Origin: Reticulitermes lucifugus
Taxonomy: Eukaryota > Arthropoda > Insecta > Blattodea > Rhinotermitidae
NCBI GenBank assembly: GCA_026260175.1
Contig: JAKCWW010000006.1
Coordinates: 63,534-127,533, forward strand
DNA: 64,000 nucleotides
Reading direction: 5' to 3'
Every line of letters starts with the position of its first letter. Position 1 is the stretch's first letter. Positions 1 through 10,419 of this stretch are shown piece after piece. Made by a program: the position numbers and the translations under genes. The notes under the pieces are model-generated. The model did no database searches. It saw only the letters and a program-made list of their open reading frames with translations, and was not told the origin of the DNA.

Positions 1-189
1 TAATTTTCTCTACTTTCAGTAATTTCTAGATAATTTATAAGTTTGGTTTCAGCTTCGTGTGAAGTAATGTGCTTGGAAAGTCTAGGATTATACCGGAGGA
101 TCAAATTAAAATGAATCTTATAGAGTGAAGGAAGATGGCGTGCCTTAACTTCATCTGGCTGAAGATGGAGACATCAGCCAGGCTCTTGC

Positions 190-270
190 AAAGCGGGGAC
201 TTTATTGACGAGCTGCGGAACTGTTAGCTTCTGAATGATGACTCTGCACCATGGAGTTAGTTAGTATACA
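190..270 (+). repeat. Short 3' tail fragment of LINE family L1x
   Basis: Resembles the extreme 3' end of the L1x copies elsewhere: a GCGGGGAC-type block, then a GACGAGCTG block, then GTTAGCTTCT, and it closes with CACCATGGAGTTAGTTAG, the family's terminal ATGGAGTTAG repeat. No coding potential remains. It is probably a very short 5'-truncated insertion, now diverged. The 5' limit is uncertain. Confidence 0.6.
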
Positions 271-714
271 ACAAATTGCAATAAATAACCGTCTAATTCC
301 AAGAAAAGAAGAAGAAAAGAACTGCGTTCGCTGCAGCCTACGATAAAAATTCGAAACGTGCGCAAGTGACAAGGAAAAAAGTTGACCTTAAATAGTTATA
401 AACAAGTTATATATTTACAAAATATGGAACACAAAATTGTCTATCATGTCGGCAAATACACATATTAACCAGCCAATCTACTTCTGAGAAAAATGTTCAT
501 AGAATTGTACATATGGGAATGTTATAAAGGAAGGCAGTACTTTTAGCGAATATTTACGGGAATGCTTTCATGTTTCGTTTAAGTGTCTGTGTCACTTTTG
601 ACGCTATACCAATGTCACGGAACGAAGTTCACGGATCGTGACCCTCCGTACTCCCCTGGAGCTGATGCGATCTCCACTCCAGCCAGCCTACTACCCCACA
701 TTCCCTCCAGTCCT
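271..714. other. Unassigned AT-rich spacer
   Basis: Contains an A-rich GAAGAAGAAAAG patch near 302-318. I see no ORF of note, tRNA-like box or internal repeat. Confidence 0.5.
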
Positions 715-845
715 TTGGCCATTCGCGTCAGCGTGTATTGGAGGTGATAACCTTCACCAGTGACAAATGTTACAGCCTTGCTAACATACTGGAGAATGTG
801 CTGGAGGGGACCGTAACAGTAAGACGAAGAGGTAAGCTCCTAGCC
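715..845 (+). repeat. Dispersed repeat family E, copy 1
   Basis: Carries the core order GAGGTGATAACCTTC, a GCTAACATACTGGAG-type block, then GGAGGGGACCGTAACAGTAAG. The same order occurs at 25195-25400 and 9625-9780, and in reverse complement at 2936-3070 and 1250-1490. It is non-coding, and its class (SINE-like or MITE) is undetermined. Boundaries are approximate. Confidence 0.5.
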
Positions 846-1249
846 CTCACCGTCCTTCTGACATAATTCCGTGGATTTATAATAGGAGGATAGTAACAAT
901 CCCAGATAGGAAGACGAGTGTATCTTGCGACTCTAAAAAAGGTGCGGGTTGTTTCTGACTATCCCTCTTACATAAATCACACCGTCCTCGTATTCGATCT
1001 CCATAATATACTCAGATTTTTCTGTACATTATAATTAATATATTGTAATATTCTCTTCCAAAAATTTTCCGTTCTTTTTATGAGACTGCATTACGAAAAC
1101 CAATTATCCCAAGAAGAATGTGTGCTGTGTATTGTGTAAGCTGTATGTTGTTGTAAATATTACTATGAGCCTGGGAACCCAGAATTCTTCATTTCCAGAT
1201 TACAGTTTATTGTTTCTGGGGACACTAGTCTTAATATCTGATTTATACT
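846..1249. other. Unassigned spacer
   Basis: AT-rich sequence with no feature I can support. Confidence 0.5.
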
Positions 1250-1490
1250 GAGGCCAAGGCAAGAAATCCCGTCGATGGTGGGGATTACGGCACGCGCGGC
1301 TTTCCCCTTTTTTCTTGCTGTTGTATTCCCCTCCAACCCTTTCTGGTATTTGTCAATCAACCCAAGGCCCTTTACCCTAGGGAAGTTTCTTATGCGGTTG
1401 TCACTACCAACTTCACTGCAAAGAGAATAACTAGAGGAGGGAGAGGAATAGGGAAGAACAGTGGAGGGGATCGATTCACGTGACTTGTTT
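1250..1490 (-). repeat. Dispersed repeat family E, copy 2
   Basis: Read on the minus strand it contains TTGGTAGTGACAACCGCATA, then GGGCCTTGGGTTGATTGAC and an AGGGTTGGAGGGGAA block. This matches the block order of the copy at 2936-3070. It is diverged and has no coding potential. Confidence 0.5.
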
Positions 1491-2002
1491 CTGTAGTCTC
1501 ATGTCAGCACAGCCAGGTTATCACGGGATTATCACTAACATCATTTCGAAATTACAATGCCACAAACAGAGAAGCTATGCCAGTAACTATGGTAATTAGC
1601 AGTGTGTGTGAGAAGAGAGAATTCTCCGAAACGTCAGGACACATATACCAGAGTACAAGGCATCACATCTCAGAAGACAGCAGCACTTTTAATCACCATT
1701 ATTAGAGTGTCAAATCTCAGTGGATTTATTCTTCATTACATATGCGATATTTCTCTGTGTAAATTTCTTTCAGTATATGAACGCATCTGTTCGGAAAATA
1801 TTGGTGAAACGCAACAAAGCAATGACCACACTCTTCTAGAAGTACATTTGCAAATTACTTAATCACGGACTCATTAAGATGCAAAGTCGTGTTAATTAAT
1901 CATTCACGTTATATGGTAACATTTCCCATTAAAGAATTGAGCATAATTAAGGCATAATTTCAGATTAGAGATTTACAAGGAGGTAAAAATTTAAACTATG
2001 AT
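1491..2002. other. Unassigned spacer
   Basis: Holds an open frame of 86 codons (1602-1862, plus strand) with no recognisable domain and no upstream signals. I regard it as chance. Confidence 0.5.
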
Positions 2003-2100
2003 CTTCCGGTTTATGACACGGTAAGGCTTGCAGGTAGTGACTGAATTTTCGGAGGAAGTAGCTGTTTCCTTCTTCAGGGAATGGAATCATAAACTTACAA
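2003..2100 (-). repeat. Repeat family D, copy with hammerhead-like core
   Basis: On the minus strand this reads CCCTGAAGA, a short helix, GAAA, then CACTACCTGCAAGCC and ACCGTGTCATAAACC. The end block ACC(G)TGT plus the CTACC block defines family D, also seen near 7870-7955, 27796-27890, 33690-33790, 36020-36110, 49364-49520 and 51484-51626. It has no coding capacity. Confidence 0.5.
2041..2078 (-). ncRNA. Hammerhead-ribozyme-like motif 1 (decayed)
   Basis: Minus strand: core CTGAAGA (2077-2071), one unpaired A, stem II starting GGA and closing TCC, then GAAA (2050-2047). Only three to four stem II pairs are obvious and no good stem I is visible. It lies inside a family D repeat, which is the main reason to call it. 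Confidence 0.4.
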
Positions 2101-2705
2101 GAAAATTAGCATAGAAATACACGACTGTTATCCGTTTTAATTTAGACATTAGAGATAACAATGCATCGTACGTAGACATGCGCCATATTATTTCTACACA
2201 ATCGCATGTCCTTTGATTGCTGCAGATTGCAATAAACATGGTTGTCCCTTTGTTGACATCTTTCATTGCAAATTTTCCTTTCACAATTTGCATAACAAGT
2301 AGAACAATTCAATTCAAGCACTGTCACTTATCCATTGTCTCATCTGAGTTTACTGTGCGTGCATAAATGGGTGCTGATTCAACAGTCCAACCAGTTGTTT
2401 CTCTAATGATATCTTTGAAGCTAAGACACAAAGGTGAAACGGATTATAGACAGAAGAACTGGATACGCCTTAGTGAATGAAATCACTTTACAGAAACCTG
2501 GTGTCTGGTGACACAAAGAATAAATTAGATTCTTTAAATTGTACTTTGTTTCTTTGTTGCACGCAAAGCTTTTCCCCCCACTCAGCAAATCTTTGTCATT
2601 GTTACTCCCCACTCCACAGTTTTTCATCAAGGACTTAGCAACAGTTGTCATGTGGATAAGAAACGATGTTGGATTGCTGGCCTTTATTCGCCCCCTCCCC
2701 ACTAC
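2101..2705. other. Unassigned spacer
   Basis: Several overlapping open frames under 100 codons lie on both strands, none recognisable. No repeat found. Confidence 0.5.
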
Positions 2706-2752
2706 CCCCCTCACTCACACACATACCCACACACGTACACACACACAGCTTT
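2706..2752. repeat. CA-rich microsatellite
   Basis: Imperfect (CA)n with TA and CG interruptions. Confidence 0.8.
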
Positions 2753-2935
2753 GATCATGCAAAAGCTGTATTAAACACACTTCTCAGGAACGTGTAGCCT
2801 TACGCTTTGGTGCCGTATGTGAACGTACGGACTCCTTTCAGTGTGAAAATGGCCGGCGCACTTTCAGAGACTTAAACCTACAGGCGTAATGAAGCTTCGG
2901 AAATAAATCCATTAAAGGCGACGACGGAACTCGGC

Positions 2936-3070
2936 GCAGTTCACTCTCTGCCTACTTTTTTCTTTTCCCTCCAGACCCATTTGACCTGTGTCAGTCAGCC
3001 CAAAACGCTTGTCTCTAGCGAAGGTTATGACATGGTTATCGTTACCAATATTTGTGTAAATGGAATATGT
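2936..3070 (-). repeat. Dispersed repeat family E, copy 3 (best preserved)
   Basis: Minus strand reads GGTAACGATAACCATGTCAT, then ACCTTCGCTAGAGACAAGCG, TTTTGGGCTGACTGACACAG and a GGGTCTGGAGGGAAAAG block. It is the clearest copy and serves as the reference for the family. No ORF, tRNA-like box or terminal inverted repeat is visible. Confidence 0.6.
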
Positions 3071-3306
3071 AGAAGATTGGTTGGGGGGGGGATATAGACC
3101 AATATCCTAAAAAAAAAGAAGCGAACCGTCTCAAGTGAGATGTGGTGACGATTGACCCAAGGAGCTCCTTTCCGTGTCTTTAGTATAGTCGCCTTTTTCC
3201 GACAGTTGTCTCTGCCTTGTGGCCTGTGATATGGTTAGCATTCTGAAGCAAACTTCTACATTTTTTTCTCTCTGTTACTAAGGAAATTCATAGTAACCTA
3301 TCCATA

Positions 3307-3570
3307 GCCGATCCCAGTAGCCGCGCGGTCTAAGGCGTAGGTCTGGGGCAGCTCGTTTGCTGGGATTGCGGGTTCGAATCCCGCTAGGGGCATGGATATC
3401 TGTCTCTTGTGGGTGTTGTGTGTTGTCAGGCAGAGGTCTCTGTGACGGCCTGGTCACTCGTCCAGAGGAGTCCTACCGAGTGTGGTGTTTCTAAAGTGTG
3501 ATCGTGAAGCCTCGATAATGAGAAGGCCCTGGTACGCTAGGGGCTCTTGCTCCATGGGGAAAAGAATCAA
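3307..3570 (+). mobile_element. SINE A, subfamily A1
   Basis: tRNA-derived SINE. The head has a Pol III A-box-like GCCGCGCGGTCTAAGG (about 3320) and a B-box GGTTCGAATCC (about 3371-3381). The spacing and the long variable-arm-like segment suggest a Leu/Ser-type tRNA ancestor. The body carries GGTGTTGTGTGTTGTCAGG and CACTCGTCCAGAGGAGTCC. The A1-type 3' part reads CGTGAAGCCTCGATAATGAG, then a GGCCCTGG block, and ends at CTCCATGGGG. Other A1 copies lie at 7484 and 57718. No clear target-site duplication is visible. Confidence 0.85.
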
Positions 3571-3679
3571 TCTATAAAATTTAATTATTTCTGTGTGACG
3601 TCCACTTGTGATGTGCAAATTGAAAAGGGAGAAGAGGGGCAGTCTGTCACAACTACACATTTGCAGTGTCTTGTTATAT

Positions 3680-3728
3680 AACGTGCGACATGTTTCGTCT
3701 TTAGGTAAAGGTCTTCATCAGGCATAAG
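3680..3728 (-). ncRNA. Hammerhead-ribozyme-like motif 2
   Basis: Minus strand: short stem I TGC/GCA (3724-3722 with 3686-3684), core CTGATGA (3721-3715), a decayed stem II (CTTT/AAAG near its tip), GAAA (3696-3693), CATG, then GTC as the expected cleavage triplet. The self-complementary CATG in place of a proper stem III is typical of the dimer-dependent hammerheads described in Penelope-like elements. Stem II is the weak point. Confidence 0.5.
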
Positions 3729-3794
3729 CGAAGTCCATGTTTATCTCACACGCTGAAGTCTTACGATCTGTTAATGTAAGTGTCCAGTAGACAA

Positions 3795-4010
3795 AAACAG
3801 CTCCATGGGACAGAATCCTTCTCGTCTTGCTAACCGTCATTTTGTTCGTCCGCGCCTGTCACTGAATCCCCAAGAGCAAGCCACTGGTCCCTGCATTGAC
3901 CCACATGAGTCCAATCCAGACCGTCATATCCTGTTTCTGTAATATCATTTTGTCTGATATCCTTCCAACTACTCTTACGTTTCCCAAGTCGTCACTTCAG
4001 TTTAGGAATT
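3795..4010 (-). pseudogene. LINE family L1x 3' fragment (C-terminal tail)
   Basis: Minus-strand translation, with frame changes, gives KRKSSWKDIRQNDITETGYD followed by GLDWTHVGQCRDQWLA. This is the family's GRPRxRWEDNIKxD...DWIxLAQDRDRWRA tail. It ends with the 3' UTR block seen in other copies, here CTCCATGGGACAGAATCC on the plus strand. 5'-truncated, no intact frame. Confidence 0.7.
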
Positions 4011-4084
4011 CCGACTAACATATCTATGCATTTCTCAAGTCTGACTTAAACCGGAATCTGCGTTTGACTGGTTAGCCCTCTTGC

Positions 4085-4210
4085 GTCCTACAAGACAGGA
4101 ACCGACTTCAAATCTGAGCATGGGTACAGGCGACCTGACTGAGATTGTTTTAATGATTTTCTTCAATCTCTCCGTGTAAATGCTGGGATAGTGGGCCTAG
4201 TTCAAATCAG
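4085..4210 (+). repeat. SINE-like fragment, possibly tRNA-headed
   Basis: Contains a degenerate B-box-like TTCAAATCTGAGC and a downstream block GTAAATGCTGGGATAGTG. The latter is shared with GTGCTGGGATAGTAATC at 11369-11385. Probably a decayed SINE of a separate family. Confidence 0.4.
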
Positions 4211-4284
4211 GGCAGGGTAGTTGCCTTTCTCAGATTTTCCAGTTCGACGATATGTAGAACTTCGCCTGCGTTACTCAGAACTTC

Positions 4285-4500
4285 GAGATTTTCCGTAACC
4301 ATCCAGACCGGCCCTGGGGCCCACCCAGCCTTCTCTACAATAGGTACCGTGTCTCGGGGGTAAATGTGCCGGGGCGTGGCGTTTACCACCCACCCACATC
4401 TAGCGTCGAGGTCAAAGAAAGGGTAGAGTTATACCTCCACACCCCCTCTCGGCCTTCACGGTCTGTTATAGGGTGAACTTTACCTTTCACTTTACTTTTA
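4285..4500 (+). mobile_element. SINE B, 5'-truncated
   Basis: Lacks the tRNA head and begins at the TTTCCG...CCAGACCGGCCCTGGGG block. Diagnostic body blocks follow in order: CCCACCCAGCC, GGTACCGTGTCTCGGGGGTA, GGCGTGGCGTTTACCACCC, ATCTAGCGTCGAGGT, AAAGAAAGGGTAGAG, and the 3' end GGGTGAACTTTACCTTTCAC. Non-coding. Confidence 0.8.
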
Positions 4501-4785
4501 CTTAGAGCACTGTCAAATAAAACTACAATAAATAAATATATAAATAAATAAATCTTCGGGATTTATGATTACTTGATGTAAGTATATCTATTAAATAGGA
4601 AACAGGCATATTATATATCGACAATGTAATAAAGGCTAAGACACCGTGCCTGATAACAAGTAAAATATACTATGTATCAGTCTGTATAAATCGATCACGT
4701 GAAACAGTCACCAAACCAAGTCCTCGGCTTTCTAAAGACTTGTACATTTTCTCTAGGTGTTCACGTACCGGTGCGCGCTTATTTA
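4501..4785. other. AT-rich spacer with AAAT tract
   Basis: An (AAAT)n-like stretch lies at about 4525-4553, probably the expanded 3' tail of the preceding SINE B. Nothing else is identifiable. Confidence 0.5.
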
Positions 4786-4830
4786 AACACACACACACAC
4801 ACACACGCACAGACAGACACACACAATAAC
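4786..4830. repeat. CA microsatellite
   Basis: (CA)n with CG and CAGA interruptions. Confidence 0.85.
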
Positions 4831-5327
4831 ACACAATCGGAGTTGTTAAAATGAAATCCTTTCAGGTGTGTTTCTGATCGAAGGCACGGAAGCCAACAAA
4901 AATAATTCCCATGGGCGCTGAGCCATGCATCACATTGACAGCAGACTCGATGGATCCTCTCGGTACAGATCTTTCTTGACTAACGTTGGAGTCACGGCGC
5001 CAAAGCAGCCTCGACGCAGCGATGCGAAAAGTTTCCATTTTAACAACCACCATACAGGTTTTCTTTGCTGAGGTACGCAGAATCATATTTTAGTGAGTCA
5101 CACATCGGAAAGTGTAGAATAACCCTGGCTACTTGCGACGGAGGTGGTGGGGTAATTTTTCGGTAGAGTTGTCACAATAAGGACTTGAGAAACATCTGTG
5201 GTTCTGCGTAAGCTCCACAGCAGTGCTCAGAATGGGGTGAAAGTTTCCGCATGTCACTTCTACAGAAACTCAAATATTTTCACGGACGACATAACAACCT
5301 CAGAATAACTACACTCAGGTTTAAAGC
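4831..5327. other. Unassigned spacer
   Basis: A 74-codon open frame on the minus strand (4862-5086) has no recognisable domain. I see nothing else. Confidence 0.5.
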
Positions 5328-5600
5328 TGCTCATCCCAGTGGCCGCGCGGGTCTAAGGCGTGGGTTTGCGGCTGCTCGCTTGCTGGGATTATGGTTTCAA
5401 ATCCCGCCGGGAGCATGGATGTCTCTCTCTTGTGAGTGTTGTGTGTTGTCAGGTAGAGGTCTCTGCGACGGGCCGATCACTTGTCAAGAGTAGTCCCACC
5501 GAATGTGTGTGTGTGTAATTGAGTATGATCAGATGCAACAATAACACTCTACACCTACAATGAGTAGGTAGAAGAAGTCAGATTAAGAAAAAAAGAGAGG
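5328..5600 (+). mobile_element. SINE A, subfamily A2
   Basis: Same tRNA-derived head as the A1 copies (TCCCAGTGGCCGCGCGG, then TGCTCGCTTGCTGGGATT), but the B-box is damaged (GGTTTCAAATCCC). The 3' half is the A2 type: ATTGAGTATGATCAGATGCA, then ACACTCTACACCTACAATGA and GTAGGTAGAAGAAGTCAGA. The same A2 tail occurs at 17865-18140. An A-rich tail follows. Non-coding. Confidence 0.85.
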
Positions 5601-5951
5601 TTTAAAGTAGTAATATTAGTTTACATAGCATAGAACAACAAGGTTATCAATAAGTAACAAAATTTTAAATATTATATAAGGACTAGATTGTGGCCTCTTT
5701 TGGAATTGTAGTGCGGCGTTAGCCTGGGGGGTCTGAAGAAAATCACAAGGACCTCATTCAGGATGGCACATTCAAAATTTGGGAGTTGAAGGAGGGACCC
5801 CTCAAATACTAAGCAGTAATTCAACTAACTTGCTTTTAGCGTCTCAATAGGTGTCACTCTGAACTTATAGTGACTATTCTCAGTTCGACGGTATTTGATG
5901 CTTCAGATGTTTAGAGAAACTTCAAGCAGCGTCGAATAAAAAGTTGTGAAG
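5601..5951. other. Unassigned spacer
   Basis: AT-rich sequence with nothing recognisable. Confidence 0.5.
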
Positions 5952-6145
5952 GGAATTATCGTGGCCGAATTTAAGGTAATATTCCGAAATTTTTGTGCAG
6001 GAACTGAGAAATACGACAAAGATTTTTCACGGTAACCATTCTCGGGACTTTCAATATAGAAATGTAAGATGTTAATCAAGTAATTCTACCGTAACGTATG
6101 GTCGTAGTACTTTTAAATCCTTATACTAGAGACATACAGGACAGA
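5952..6145 (+). repeat. Left direct repeat of a nested structure (family G)
   Basis: Starts TATCGTGGCCGAATTTAAGG, then GACAAAGATTTTTCACGG, and ends near AGTACTTTTAAATCC and ACTAGAGACATA. The same order recurs at 6672-6855 (TATCGTGGCCGACTTTAAGG, CACAAAGATTTTTCACTG, AGTATTTTTAAATCC). The two copies flank about 530 bp of a separate repeat. No LTR-type TG...CA ends are evident. Confidence 0.65.
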
Positions 6146-6154
6146 CATTTTACG

Positions 6155-6655
6155 TAGAACGTAACATTGAGGCGCGTTCGCGTAACCATTTTTGCGGTGG
6201 GAAAGCAATAAATATTACATATTCTGAGTGTGTGTCTGTAGCCGTAATTATCCAGCGTGCAAAGCACATGCGCCCTGTTATATTGTCATCTGTCTGACTC
6301 TACAATATTTTTCCACATTATCTCACATACGGCACAATTTTCGAAAAAAAATGTTACTGAACATAAAATGTGTGTTTTGATTTTTCTACAACTTTTGTCC
6401 TAAATATTTCGCATTCTAGGAAGCACTCAGCGATGCCATAAATGTAAGTAGGTCTTCATGTAAAGTACCCGTTATTCTTGTCAGATTTTAACGAAATTTT
6501 AATTTTCTCGACAGATGTTCAAAAATACTCAAATGTCAAATTTCATGAAAATCCGTAGAGTTGGAGCAGAGTTGTTCCATGTGGACCGAAACACAGACAG
6601 ACGGACGGACAGAAGGACAGACAGACATGACGAAGCTAATACTCGCTTTTCGCAA
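6155..6655 (+). repeat. Dispersed repeat G-core, copy 1
   Basis: Opens with AACGTAACATTGAGGCGCGT, continues with CTGAGTGTGTGTCTGTAGCC and AAAGTACCCGTTATTCTTGT, and finishes with AATTTCATGAAAATCCGTAG, a TTGTTCCATG block and a CAGACGGACGGACAG tract. The same order recurs at 27098-27600, and the 3' half at 48340-48560. The tail (ATTTCATGAAAATCCG then CAGACAGAC) resembles 3' ends of insect non-LTR or SINE elements, but no coding part is visible. Confidence 0.65.
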
Positions 6656-6671
6656 TTTTGCATAAAATATG

Positions 6672-6855
6672 AAGGAAAATATCGTGGCCGACTTTAAGGT
6701 AGTATCCAAACTTTTCCTGCAAGAACTCAGAAATCCACAAAGATTTTTCACTGTAGTCATTTTCGGGACCTCCAAAATAAGAAGACGGGCTGTGAATTAC
6801 CTAATTCGACGGTGAAGCTTGGTCATAGTATTTTTAAATCCCTATTCTAGAGTCA
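6672..6855 (+). repeat. Right direct repeat of the nested structure (family G)
   Basis: Second copy of the block at 5952-6145, same orientation, with many point differences and small indels. It follows directly on the CAGACAGAC tail of the G-core repeat. Confidence 0.65.
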
Positions 6856-7483
6856 TAAAAACAGTATTTTATTTAATATAACTGAGGAGTTATTCCGGTC
6901 GCAATGATTCATTTTTGTACAAAGAACTACGCTAATAAGAGGGAGAATTGCAAGTACAAGCTGGCGTACTCGTACACTGTGTCATTATAACACGAGCAAG
7001 TGTACTGACTTTGAACCACACGTGGCTATATTGGGACGGATCTGACATGTCACTGGCAACAGAGATCAAACGAAACAAGAGTATTAGTCATATAACTGCA
7101 ACACTTCAAAGGCCTGTCACCAAAATAAAAACAGCACATGATGTAATGGCCGACAGTTGTAAAACAACAAAGCATATTCTTGGATACTTATTACAAAATA
7201 TTTCAAAAGTGGATACATTTTATTGGTTGGATTCGTTATATAAATTACCTAAAAATTAGGATTAACGACGTAAAAGTTCAAACGAAGCGTCCTTTGATAT
7301 AATACTCCTGTATGTACACCTGGTCACACGGATTAAGGGACTTGCAAATGAGGATCCTTGGTGGCCCAACACATGAAATACAACTTATGTAATTATGATT
7401 GATGAACCGTAAGCTGTCGTGGCTACGTTCCACCGTTCGAAGTATCTGATACCGCCTTTGTAAAACAGACCAATAGAAAACAC
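6856..7483. other. Unassigned spacer with one 103-codon open frame
   Basis: The open frame at 6948-7259 (plus) shows no recognisable domain, signal peptide or membrane segment. It is probably chance. Confidence 0.5.
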
Positions 7484-7710
7484 TGCCGATCTCTGTGGCC
7501 GCGCGGTGTAAGGCTTGGGTCTGCGGCCGCTCGCTTGCTGGGTTTGCGGGTTAGAATCTTATGTGTTGTCAGATAGATGTCTCTTGCGTCGGGCTGATCA
7601 CTCGTCCAGAGAAATCCTACCGAGCGTGGTGTGTCTGTGTGAACGTGAAGTCTCGATAATGAGGAGGCCCTGGGTCACTAAGGGCTGTTGTGCCATGGGG
7701 GGGGGAATAG
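7484..7710 (+). mobile_element. SINE A, subfamily A1, internally deleted
   Basis: Head GCCGATCTCTGTGGCCGCGCG and B-box region GCGGGTTAGAATC are followed at once by TTATGTGTTGTCAGATAG. About 35 bases between the B-box and GTGTTGTCAG found in other copies are missing. The A1 3' end is present: CGTGAAGTCTCGATAATGAG, then GGCCCTGGG, GCCATGGGGGGGG. Confidence 0.8.
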
Positions 7711-7869
7711 AAAATACTTGTTCTTCTTTCGTGTGACATGTACACTTATAGTGATGTAGTTATGTTAAAGGCATTAGCGTTCGTGCGTCATTATGTCAAA
7801 AATTACTCTGAAGAAATGAAAACAAATTGGAAGTTCTAAGAAGATCCATTAAAATTGGCACCGTGGTTG

Positions 7870-7955
7870 CTGATGTGACACCGTGTAGTCTGGTAGGCGA
7901 TTACAAAAGCTTCTGTGGAATGTGCTGTCTATATCTTCGGGTGATAATAGGTAAA
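7870..7955 (-). repeat. Repeat family D, decayed copy
   Basis: Plus strand carries ATGTGACACCGTGTAGTCTG then GTAGGCGATTACAAAAGC. The position corresponding to CTGAAGA is now CCGAAGA on the minus strand and no GAAA remains. Confidence 0.5.
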
Positions 7956-9624
7956 TCTGGGCTGCGTGAATGAGTGAAGGACAAAATTGAAGCAAGCGGA
8001 CTGATATATTCACTTGTAGAAATTGCGAGAAACTACGTACGTATGAGATGCAGTTCTGCTATAACACGATAGTTGCCGTCTTGTAAAGCCTCGCGTTATA
8101 AGAACTTGCGTAATAAAAATAGAGTCAGATCAGAAACAATTTGACCTGTCACATAACATATCTTCTCACTGGTTACTGAAATCGCGCAATAGCCAACAAG
8201 CATATGCGATAGTTCGCGTTATTCAAACAGCGCGCACTATTTATCAATGCCGTTATAGCCAATTTGCATTAAAGAAACATACGTTATAACAGACCTGACT
8301 GTACCTCAGTCTGGAGACACGCCTCTCCCTTCGATATACGAAAATATTCCCTCCCATATACGAAACGGGAAGGTAACCACAAGTCGATATTTGGTTGTTG
8401 CTGATTGTAGCCCCTCGATAGAGTGGTGAAGACAGCTCGGCCCTTTTGGGTATGCCTATTTACATCTGCCTCATGAAGCTATATAAATAACTACATGCAG
8501 CAAAGTTATTCTTGAGATGTGAGTCGCTAAGCTGGAAAACAAATTATCCTATGTGTTTGGTCCTGAGGATCAATTACTATGAGTCCGCCACTGTTCCCGA
8601 GTCAGACGAATCCAATTCACATCCCCTACTGACGTCGTTCCAAACAAAAATTCGAGGCCCCATGCAGTTTTTTGTAACCTGTTATTTCTTTACGGCAAGG
8701 TGTTACGAGGTTTTCCTTTAAGCTCCAAGGTGGAGGACCACCCCGTATTCCCTGTTCCCATATCTCTGCTGTCTCCCAACCCCAGGTCTTTTCATAACGT
8801 AGTGGAAACCATGGACGAGCAAACTGTTCGATCGTGGAAGTACATACATGAAATATGGCAAATTTCTAACGACTAAACTTATTTGAATTCTAGCACTGAG
8901 TGTTCTTTATATGAAATGTATTCTCTTTCAACTGTGTTGTAGAGTTAGGAACTTTATTTCTGGCACTGCCAAGCTAATCGAATATAGAGTTTTGATTTTC
9001 ATCCTTATGTATTTCATGCTTTTGCTACGAGGATTATAGGGTTTAGTTTGCCAGTTGTGAAAAACTGAACGCGAAACCATTTGGTATCTATTTAAAACGA
9101 TAGATATAAAATGGTATCTGCCTAGAGAGGCCTAGTATCCCAAGCAGCACTCCAAACACCTTGCCTCAGAAACTAACCAATAATTTTCACTACATTAGTT
9201 CATCGTGTTACAGTCTAGGTTATCAAGCTCTGCAATAGATGTGCCATGTGTCGGGTGCAAGAGATATGATCATGTTGTAATCCTACTGAAGAAGTATGAT
9301 CACGTCATCGGCGAAATTCATGTGCGCCCAGTATTTTAACTACCTTATTCAATGTAATTGAATAGGTTGGAAGTTGCTCATCAGAGCACCCCCGTTCCCG
9401 AGGACACCTGTACTGGGCTCTAGTGCAGTACGTAGATGAATGATCGGTCGCCAGTGTCAGTCATACTTGACACGGCCCGCTTCTGTTCCATCCGGGTAAC
9501 GACCTTCGCCCCAACAAGTGGGCTGCAACTAAGGGCGGACTTATATTTTGGTACCAGGGAAAGAATTTCCACGTCTCCCTCGAGCTGTTTCATTTCCACA
9601 TCTCGCGTTTTTGCTGTGTTCACA
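7956..9624. other. Long unassigned stretch
   Basis: At about 8055-8305 there are repeated short CGTTATA / GCGTTAT words (GCGTTATAAGAACTTGCG, TTCGCGTTATTC, ACGTTATAACAGACC) that look like a decayed repeat. At 9236-9320 the word TATGATCA recurs twice (TATGATCATG, TATGATCACG). No coding region is recognised. Confidence 0.45.
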
Positions 9625-9780
9625 ATACTACTATATTGATAACCTTCGCTAGCGACAGGCGCTTTGGGCTAGTTTCACAGGCCAGAGATGTTAGAATGTA
9701 ATGCATTAGCAAGCGGGGGAGGGGGGATAAGGGAAGCCCCAAGAGCCATCATCCCTTTCTTTCCGTGGCCTTATTTAATT
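9625..9780 (+). repeat. Dispersed repeat family E, copy 4
   Basis: Plus strand: GATAACCTTCGCTAGCGACA, then GGCGCTTTGGGCTAGTTTCA, CAGGCCAGAG, GGGGGAGGGGGGATAAGGG. The first two blocks match the family core closely. Confidence 0.6.
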
Positions 9781-10419
9781 TCGTAATCTGGTTATAAAAT
9801 CCCATGAATTTATTCGATCCAGTCGGCACTGCTCTGCGCCAGACAAATACAGATCACATCTTCATATTTTAGTTCCTTAAGATCCGTTTTAATATTACAC
9901 TGTAATTAAGCAACATAGGAAATGTAATTTTAAAAATCATTATAAATGCAAATGTGACTGTCTCTGTGATGTCTTTGGTAGATGGTAGTTCAAATTTTAG
10001 TCTGAAAACATGAAGGGAAGAAACTTGTTGGGAGTCTTACAGATAGAAAGAAGGATGATATTAAAACTGGTCTTTAAAAAAACTTGTGTGTCAATGTGGA
10101 CCGAATTCGAGTGACTGAGGATAGGAATCACTGACGGACACTGGCGAGCATTCACTACAGAAACGGGGGGGGGGGTGACATTTCAACAAACTTAATGACC
10201 ATGAGCTTCTCAAGAAAGACTGTTACGTAGGATTACTTGAAATTTTTTTCAGAAATTTTTGTGGGGATATTACGGTAACTGTTGTCCTAGTCACGACACT
10301 CGCTGAAACCAGGTGGGACTTTAACAGTACTTAAAGACACTTATTTTAAAACAGCAATATTTTGTTTACATGCATGTACACTATATTTATTATGCGGTTT
10401 TGTACCAAGCATTTTCTGA
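9781..10419. other. Unassigned spacer
   Basis: AT-rich sequence with a G homopolymer at about 10165-10174. Nothing recognisable. Confidence 0.5.

Noticed and set aside
5952-6855. LTR retrotransposon with terminal repeats
   Set aside because: The direct repeats lack TG...CA ends, a primer-binding site and a polypurine tract, and the interior is a repeat found elsewhere without them. Kept only as a finding about layout.
9280-9325. CTGAAGA followed at distance by GAAA, a possible further hammerhead
   Set aside because: The intervening helix pairs poorly, no stem I or cleavage triplet was found, and the surrounding repeat words do not match the hammerhead-linked families.
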